Below, in pieces: positions 33,167 through 37,930 of a stretch of 37,930 nucleotides of DNA. The stretch is taken from contig NZ_PSTT01000008.1 in assembly GCF_002931235.1 (NCBI RefSeq), forward strand, positions 1 through 37,930, written 5' to 3'. The notes beneath the pieces were generated by a model. The model did no database searches. It had not been told where the DNA came from and saw nothing but the letters and a program-made list of their open reading frames with translations. A program made the translations under genes and the position numbers. Source of the DNA: Subtercola sp. Z020. GTDB lineage: Bacteria; Actinomycetota; Actinomycetes; Actinomycetales; Microbacteriaceae. How positions within the stretch are numbered: position 1 is the stretch's first letter; the number at the start of each line of letters is the position of its first letter.

Positions 33167-34261
33167 ATGAGCTCCACCGACGACCTCAGGGTCACTCGTT
33201 TCGCGCCGTTGCCGACGCCCGCCTCACTGCGGAGAGAGATCGCCCTCTCGGCTGAGAACCTCGCTCTCGTCTCCTCCACCCGCGACCAGATCGAGGCCAT
33301 CCTGCGGGGCGACGACCCGCGCCTGCTTCTGGTCGTCGGGCCGTGCTCGGTGCACGACCCCGATGCAGCGATCGAGTACGCCCGGCGCCTCGCCCCGCTG
33401 GCCGAGGAAGTGAGTGGTTCCGTGCTCGTTGTGATGCGCGTGTACTTCGAGAAGCCCCGATCGACCGGCGGATGGAAGGGTCTCATCAACGATCCCTTCC
33501 TCGACGGCACCCACCGCGTCGCCGACGGGCTGCGCATCGCGCGCCTGCTGCTGCGCGACATCCTCGACCTCGGGCTGCCGGTGGGGTGCGAGTTCCTCGA
33601 GCCGACGAGCCCGCAGTACATCGCCGACGCTGTGAGCTGGGGCGCGATCGGGGCGCGCACCACCGAGAGCCAGATCCACCGTCAGCTCGCCTCCGGAGTG
33701 TCGATGCCGGTCGGCTTCAAGAACGCCACAGACGGCGACGTGCAGGTCGCGGTCGACGGATGTGTCTCCTCGGCCCAGTCGCACGTCTTCTTCGGCATCG
33801 ACGAGCACGGCATGGCCGCCGCCGTCGAGACCACCGGCAACGCGGCCGGCCACGTCATTCTGCGGGGTGGCCGGGGCGGCCCGAACTTCTCGTCGGCCTC
33901 CCTCGCGGCTGCGGCCGGGCTGCTGGCAAAGGCCGGACTCGAGCCGCACGTGGTCGTCGATGCCAGCCACGCCAACAGCGGCAAAGACCACGTTCGCCAG
34001 GTCTCGGTGGTTCGCGAGCTCGCGGCGCAGCTCGAAGCGGGAGACCCGATTTCGGGCATCATGATGGAGAGTTTCCTGGTCGGCGGTGCGCAGAAGCTCG
34101 ATGCGTCCGCGCTCGGCCAGCTGGTGTTCGGCCAGAGCGTGACGGATGCGTGCATCGACTGGGACACGACGGCGGTTCTGGTGCGCGAACTCGCCGCCGC
34201 GGCATCCACTCGCCTGCCCGACACCGCGCGTCGGTTGGTGGATGTCGGAGGCGCGAACTAG
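33167..34261 (+). CDS. aroF: 3-deoxy-7-phosphoheptulonate (DAHP) synthase, type I
   Basis: Condenses PEP and erythrose-4-phosphate, the entry to aromatic amino-acid synthesis. 364 residues of the E. coli AroF/G/H (AroA-I-alpha) type: LLLVVGPCSVHDPDAA with metal-ligand Cys60, MRVYFEKPRSTGGWKGLI, GARTTESQ, GFKNATDG and VVDASHANSGKD. The first N-terminal residues form the feedback-binding region in E. coli homologues, so allosteric inhibition by an aromatic amino acid is likely; which one cannot be said. It sits behind the attenuator and in front of the AlkA-like gene, 13 bases away. The symbol is by type; aroG would serve equally. Confidence 0.94.
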   Translation: MSSTDDLRVTRFAPLPTPASLRREIALSAENLALVSSTRDQIEAILRGDDPRLLLVVGPCSVHDPDAAIEYARRLAPLAEEVSGSVLVVMRVYFEKPRSTGGWKGLINDPFLDGTHRVADGLRIARLLLRDILDLGLPVGCEFLEPTSPQYIADAVSWGAIGARTTESQIHRQLASGVSMPVGFKNATDGDVQVAVDGCVSSAQSHVFFGIDEHGMAAAVETTGNAAGHVILRGGRGGPNFSSASLAAAAGLLAKAGLEPHVVVDASHANSGKDHVRQVSVVRELAAQLEAGDPISGIMMESFLVGGAQKLDASALGQLVFGQSVTDACIDWDTTAVLVRELAAAASTRLPDTARRLVDVGGAN

Positions 34262-34274
34262 GGTGACGCCCAGA

Positions 34275-35246
34275 ATGCACACCCTCATCGCCGACCCGCG
34301 GCCCCTCACCTCGACGTACGCTCCCGCGCGCCCGGTGAACCTGCGGCAGACGGTGGGGCCCCTGCTGCGCGGCCAGCACGAGCCGACCATGCGGCTCACG
34401 CCGACAGGTTTCTGGCGAGCGGTGCGCACGCCCGAGGGTACGGCCACCCTGCACGCGGAGTCGCGCGCAGACGGGTCGGTCTGTGCAACCGCCTGGGGCG
34501 ACGGTGCCGAGTGGGTTCTGGATGCTCTGCCCGACCTGCTCGGCGCGGGCGACGACTGGAGCGGGCTCGACCTCTCGGGTGTGCCGCCCCTCGCCGAGGT
34601 GCGCAGGCAGCATCCCGGGCTGTGGCTCACGTCGACGTCGCTGGTCTTCGAGTCGCTCGTTCCGAGCATCCTGGAGCAGAAGGTGACCACGATCGAGGCC
34701 CGGCGCGCCTGGCGCTACCTCGTGGGCAGGTTCGGAGAACGGCCGCCGGGCCCGGCCCCCGACGGCATGCGGGTGCAGCCGAGCGCGCGGCAGTGGGCGC
34801 TCATCCCGTCGTGGGAGTGGCACAGGGCCGGCGTCGGCCCGAACCGGTCGCGCGCGGTGCTGGCGGCGGCGGCCGTCGCAGCCGGGCTCGATCGGCTGGC
34901 GCACCGCGGGGTTCCTGCATCCGGTGGCGCTGCCCGCGCGGCGCGGCGTTTCGACGACGTGCTCGAGAAACTGCAGACGGTGCACGGCATCGGCCCGTGG
35001 ACGGCTGCGGAGACGAGCCAACGCTCCCACGGGCATCCGGATGCCGTCAGCGTCGGCGACTACCACCTCGCAGCGCACGTCGGGTGGGTGCTGATCGGCG
35101 AGCCGGTCGACGACGACGGCATGCTCGAGCTGCTCGAGCCGTGGCGCGGGCACCGGCAGCGGGTCGTGCGGCTCATTCTGGCCAGCGGAGTGCCGAAGCC
35201 GAAGTTCGGGCCGCGCGCCACGATCCAGGACCACCGGTGGCATTGA
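34275..35246 (+). CDS. AlkA-like DNA-3-methyladenine glycosylase
   Basis: A 323-residue HhH-GPD base-excision glycosylase. The hairpin is VHGIGPWTAAETS (residues 236-248) and the likely catalytic Asp262 is in SVGDYHLAAHVGW. The SILEQKVTTIEARRAWRYL helix corresponds to the usual region before the fold core, and the N-terminal third is the mixed-sheet domain of the AlkA type. It removes alkylated bases. The ATG at 34275 has AGGGTGA eight bases upstream; a GTG at 34263 with GGAGG ten bases before it is equally possible. Probably on the DAHP synthase transcript. Confidence 0.87.
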   Translation: MHTLIADPRPLTSTYAPARPVNLRQTVGPLLRGQHEPTMRLTPTGFWRAVRTPEGTATLHAESRADGSVCATAWGDGAEWVLDALPDLLGAGDDWSGLDLSGVPPLAEVRRQHPGLWLTSTSLVFESLVPSILEQKVTTIEARRAWRYLVGRFGERPPGPAPDGMRVQPSARQWALIPSWEWHRAGVGPNRSRAVLAAAAVAAGLDRLAHRGVPASGGAARAARRFDDVLEKLQTVHGIGPWTAAETSQRSHGHPDAVSVGDYHLAAHVGWVLIGEPVDDDGMLELLEPWRGHRQRVVRLILASGVPKPKFGPRATIQDHRWH

Positions 35247-35269
35247 GCCGCTGACGCGGTGCCGGCGGA

Positions 35270-35275
35270 TATGGT
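35270..35275 (+). promoter_or_regulatory. Leaderless-type -10 box of the PutA-like gene
   Basis: TATGGT, six bases (CGGAAC), ATG at 35282, in the 35-base gap after the glycosylase gene. It indicates independent transcription. Confidence 0.55.
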
Positions 35276-35281
35276 CGGAAC

Positions 35282-37930
35282 ATGGTCGACCAGAAGTTCG
35301 AGAGCCGCGCCGTTCCGACCTCAGCGGGCGACGAGCCCGATCCGATCGGGGCCGAGGCCGTCGCGCTCGTGCAGCAGTGGCTCGCGGCTGACTCGCCCGA
35401 GACCGGCGCGCCGAACCCGGAGTTCTCGACGGCGCAACTCGCCTTCACCGCCGCGCTTATCGACGGCGTGCTGCGACCCGACGACAGCGCCGTCGCGGCA
35501 CGCACCCTCGAACGACTCGCGGCGCGCACGCCCGAGCTGGTTCCCGCCCGCTTGCGGTCGGCGCTGCGACTCGGCGGAACGGTCGGCGAGGCGCTGCCCT
35601 GGGCTGTGGTGCCCACGGTGCGGCGTGTGCTGCGTCGCACCGTGGCGCCGCTTGTCGCCGACGCGACCCCGTCGAGGCTCGGCGAGACCCTCGCGCGCCT
35701 CAGCGCCGACGGGTCGCGGGTCACCCTCGACGTGGTGGGGGAGCTGGCACGTGGCGTGGCCGGGGCGGCCCGATACCGCGCGGAGGTGGGTGCGCTGCTC
35801 GCCCGCCCCGGCGTGCACGGTGTGTCTGTGCGGCTGTCGTCCCTCGTGGCCGCGGCCGACCTGTCGCTGTGGGAGTTCGATGAGACCGTCGGCCGGGTCG
35901 CGGAGGCGCTGGTGCCGCTCGGCCGGCAGGCGCTGTCGCTGTCGCGCGGCGGTGGAGCCTTCGCCGAGGGGTCGGCCGCTGGGCCCGCCGGGGTTTCGAC
36001 CGGGGCGTCGACCGCGGCGTCGACCGGGGAGGTGGCCGCAGCGGTGGCCGCGGCATCCGGAGTTCGCGGACCGCTCATCACCCTCGACGCCGACCAGCAC
36101 CGTCACCTCGATCTGGCGGTCGCCGTGTTCCGGAACGTGCTCTCCCGCAGCGAGTTCGCGCAGCTCGAGGCCGGCATCACGCTGCAGGCCGACCTGCCCG
36201 ACTCGCTCGCCGCGCTGCGCGACCTGCAGGGCTGGGCGAGCGCACGCGTGGCGGCGGGCGGCGCGCCGATCACCGTGCGCCTCGTGCGGAGCGGCGATCG
36301 CGCGGCCGAACGCGTCGAATCGGCGGTGCGTGGCTGGCCGCTCGCCATCGACACAGATCCGGTCGACGTCGACCGCGCGCTCGCCCGCCTGCTCGACGCT
36401 GCGCTGACGCCGGAGCGTACGGCCGCCGTTCGCATCGTGCTCGCCGCAGACGACCTGTTCGACACGGCGCTCGCGGTGCTGCTGGCCGAGCGCCGGGGGT
36501 GCGCAGGCCGGCTCGCGCTCGAACTGCCGCCGGGAATGCGGCCGACCGTGGCCTCCCGGGTGCGGGAGTCAGTCGGTGCTGCGCGTGCTGGTGGGGCTGG
36601 CGATGCGGTGTGGCGGCGGATGCCCGTGGTGCACCCGCGGGAGTTCGCAGCAGTGAGCCCCTACCTCGTCCGGCTGGGCGATCAGAAGGCCGACACCGAT
36701 GTCGAAGGCCGGGATGCCCGTTTCCTGGCGTCGCTCGCCGGGCTGTCGCTGGCGGATCCCGGGCGCGAGGCGTTCGCTGTGATGGACTCGATCCTCGACT
36801 CCGACGAGGCGGTTGAGGATGCGCGGCCACCCCGATCCCCTCGCACACAGGATCGCACCCTCGCCACAGAGCTCGTGCCGCCGGAGCCCGGGCCGTTCAC
36901 GAACACGACCGACACCGACCTCTCGCTGCCCAGCAACCGGGAGTGGGCGCGGCGCATCGTCGACCGCGCTGCGGCCTCCCGGCTCGGGGTCGACACCCTC
37001 AGCGCGGCGCGGCATCGTGACGCGCTGCTGGCCGCGGGTGCGGCTGTCGCCGGTTCCAGCGATGCGGGTGACGGCGATGCGGGTGATGTGGATGCCGGCG
37101 CTGTCGATGCCGGCGCCGCGGATGCGCGTGCGGGTCTTCGGGCGCTCATCCATTCGACCGCCGAGGCGGGCACCCGCTGGGGCGCCCAGTCTGCAGCGGA
37201 GCGGGCGGCCCACCTCCGCAGGGCGGCGCTCTCCCTCGAAGCCAACCGCGACCGCCTCGTCGAGGTGATGCTGAGCGAGGCCGCCGCGCCCTTCGACGCC
37301 GCCGACGCGCAGGCGAGTGCGGCCGTCGACTCCGCTCTGTTCTCGGCGGGACTGGCGCTCGACCTCGAGCGGATCGATGGTGCGCGCCACCAGCCTCCGG
37401 CCCTGGTCGTGGTCGTTCCGTCGGCCGATGCTCCCGTCGCGTCGCCCGCGGGCGCGGTGCTGCGCGCGTTGGCGGCCGGCGCTGCCGTGCTGCTGCGGCC
37501 AGCGCCCGGGGCCGGCCGGGCATCCGCGGTGCTCGCCGAGGCGCTGTGGGAGTCGGGCATCCCGCGCGATGCGCTCGTGCTCGTCGATCTCGCCGCCGCC
37601 GCTACCGATGGCGACGCCGATGCCGACGAGGCGGTGGGCGGCGGAGGACTCCTCCGCACCCTGATCGCCGACCCGCACATCGAGCACGTGCTGCTGGAGG
37701 GCGACCGCGAGACTGCGGCGCTGTTCCGCTCGTGGCGCTCCGACCTCTCGCTTCTCGCCGAGACGGGCTCCGGGTACTCCGTCGTGGTGACGCCGAGCGC
37801 GGATCTCGCCCTCGCGGCGTCCAACATCGCAGCGACCGAGCTAGCCGCCGCCGGCCCTCGCGCCGCCGCCACGCCGGCCGACGACACCGCCACTCCTCCC
37901 ACCGCTGCGACCCCCGCCAGCCCCAGCACC
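35282..37930 (+). CDS. Degenerate PutA-like protein (proline dehydrogenase/P5C dehydrogenase paralogue), 3' end beyond window
   Basis: 883 codons, open to the window edge. The layout follows actinobacterial PutA: N-terminal helices (LRLGGTVGEALPWAVVPTVRRVLRR), a barrel (DLPDSLAALRDLQGWASARV, VRGWPLAIDTD) and an aldehyde dehydrogenase part from about residue 539 (FTNTTDTDLSLPSNREWARRI). Catalytic motifs are altered: QAY is QAD (residues 302-304), VRLVKGA is VRLVRSGD (332-339), HNLFD is DDLFD (390-394), the RRxxEN site is RLGDQ (464-468), PWNFP is PSADAP and the nucleotide-binding KPA is RPA. Comparison is with family motifs from memory. An Asp/Ala repeat lies near residues 594-618. It is likely a pseudoenzyme, though intact as a frame. 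Confidence 0.85.
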   Translation, partial: MVDQKFESRAVPTSAGDEPDPIGAEAVALVQQWLAADSPETGAPNPEFSTAQLAFTAALIDGVLRPDDSAVAARTLERLAARTPELVPARLRSALRLGGTVGEALPWAVVPTVRRVLRRTVAPLVADATPSRLGETLARLSADGSRVTLDVVGELARGVAGAARYRAEVGALLARPGVHGVSVRLSSLVAAADLSLWEFDETVGRVAEALVPLGRQALSLSRGGGAFAEGSAAGPAGVSTGASTAASTGEVAAAVAAASGVRGPLITLDADQHRHLDLAVAVFRNVLSRSEFAQLEAGITLQADLPDSLAALRDLQGWASARVAAGGAPITVRLVRSGDRAAERVESAVRGWPLAIDTDPVDVDRALARLLDAALTPERTAAVRIVLAADDLFDTALAVLLAERRGCAGRLALELPPGMRPTVASRVRESVGAARAGGAGDAVWRRMPVVHPREFAAVSPYLVRLGDQKADTDVEGRDARFLASLAGLSLADPGREAFAVMDSILDSDEAVEDARPPRSPRTQDRTLATELVPPEPGPFTNTTDTDLSLPSNREWARRIVDRAAASRLGVDTLSAARHRDALLAAGAAVAGSSDAGDGDAGDVDAGAVDAGAADARAGLRALIHSTAEAGTRWGAQSAAERAAHLRRAALSLEANRDRLVEVMLSEAAAPFDAADAQASAAVDSALFSAGLALDLERIDGARHQPPALVVVVPSADAPVASPAGAVLRALAAGAAVLLRPAPGAGRASAVLAEALWESGIPRDALVLVDLAAAATDGDADADEAVGGGGLLRTLIADPHIEHVLLEGDRETAALFRSWRSDLSLLAETGSGYSVVVTPSADLALAASNIAATELAAAGPRAAATPADDTATPPTAATPASPST
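37061..37137 (+). repeat. Degenerate 15-bp repeats inside the PutA-like gene
   Basis: Repeated GATGCGGGTGAC/GATGCCGGCGCT units code for Asp-Ala-Gly-(Asp/Ala)-(Gly/Val/Ala). They form a linker within the aldehyde dehydrogenase-like part where intact PutA proteins have continuous helix. Confidence 0.65.

Noticed and set aside
35282-37930. Functional proline utilisation gene
   Set aside because: Too many catalytic and cofactor motifs are altered to accept normal PutA activity.
1-37930. Frequent GGATGC/GCATCC words on both strands as a Chi- or KOPS-like oriented signal
   Set aside because: They occur in both orientations relative to genes and strand without visible skew; codon context could explain them, and no reliable count against expectation could be made by eye.

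Overview
The window is very GC-rich with strong G/C third-position bias, dense short-spaced operons and many GTG starts. With a coproporphyrin-dependent heme pathway, an ECF41 sigma factor, a DUF3618 protein and leaderless-type promoters, this points to a high-GC actinobacterium, probably Microbacteriaceae (inference from gene content and style; no rRNA is present). No tRNA, rRNA, CRISPR array, transposase or replication origin was recognised. No gene-free stretch exceeds 300 bases.

Layout. 1-5766: MATE exporter diverging from an M13 metallopeptidase coupled to a serine hydrolase, then a convergent GNAT-Nudix fusion. 5794-19526: every enzyme from glutamyl-tRNA to protoheme in one block: hemA (minus strand), hemE-hemY, three small envelope-type genes, hemQ-hemH-hemC-hemD, then hemB-hemL. 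A yefM-yoeB toxin-antitoxin pair sits between hemA and hemE, and a VOC gene lies on the opposite strand between hemD and hemB. 19750-25694: a coupled minus-strand pair, a YeiB/DUF418-like membrane protein and a 1234-residue TPR-type protein. 25761-30073: AcuI-type reductase diverging from an LssY_C membrane protein, an isocitrate lyase/PEP mutase family protein, and the tRNA hydroxylase TrhO. 30093-31900: an NmrA-like oxidoreductase diverging from an ECF41 sigma factor. 31904-35246: CorA, then a DAHP synthase behind an apparent aromatic-codon attenuator, then an AlkA-like glycosylase. 35282 to the edge: a PutA-like protein that has lost most recognisable catalytic motifs.

How they work together. 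HemA, HemL, HemB, HemC, HemD and HemE make coproporphyrinogen III. HemY (CgoX) oxidises it, HemH (CpfC) inserts iron and HemQ (ChdC) decarboxylates coproheme to heme. The sigma factor and its oxidoreductase neighbour form the arrangement typical of ECF41 loci. The DAHP synthase region looks autonomously controlled by aromatic amino-acid supply.

Most notable: (1) an 18-codon leader peptide with Trp, Tyr, Tyr and Phe codons followed by a perfect 9-bp terminator hairpin, upstream of DAHP synthase, with a promoter placed for leaderless translation; (2) a PutA-like apparent pseudoenzyme; (3) ten starts preceded by exactly TANNNT-N6-start; (4) two related imperfect-palindrome elements, both lying between convergent genes; (5) a hemC segment with foreign-looking codon usage; (6) low-complexity insertions in several heme enzymes.
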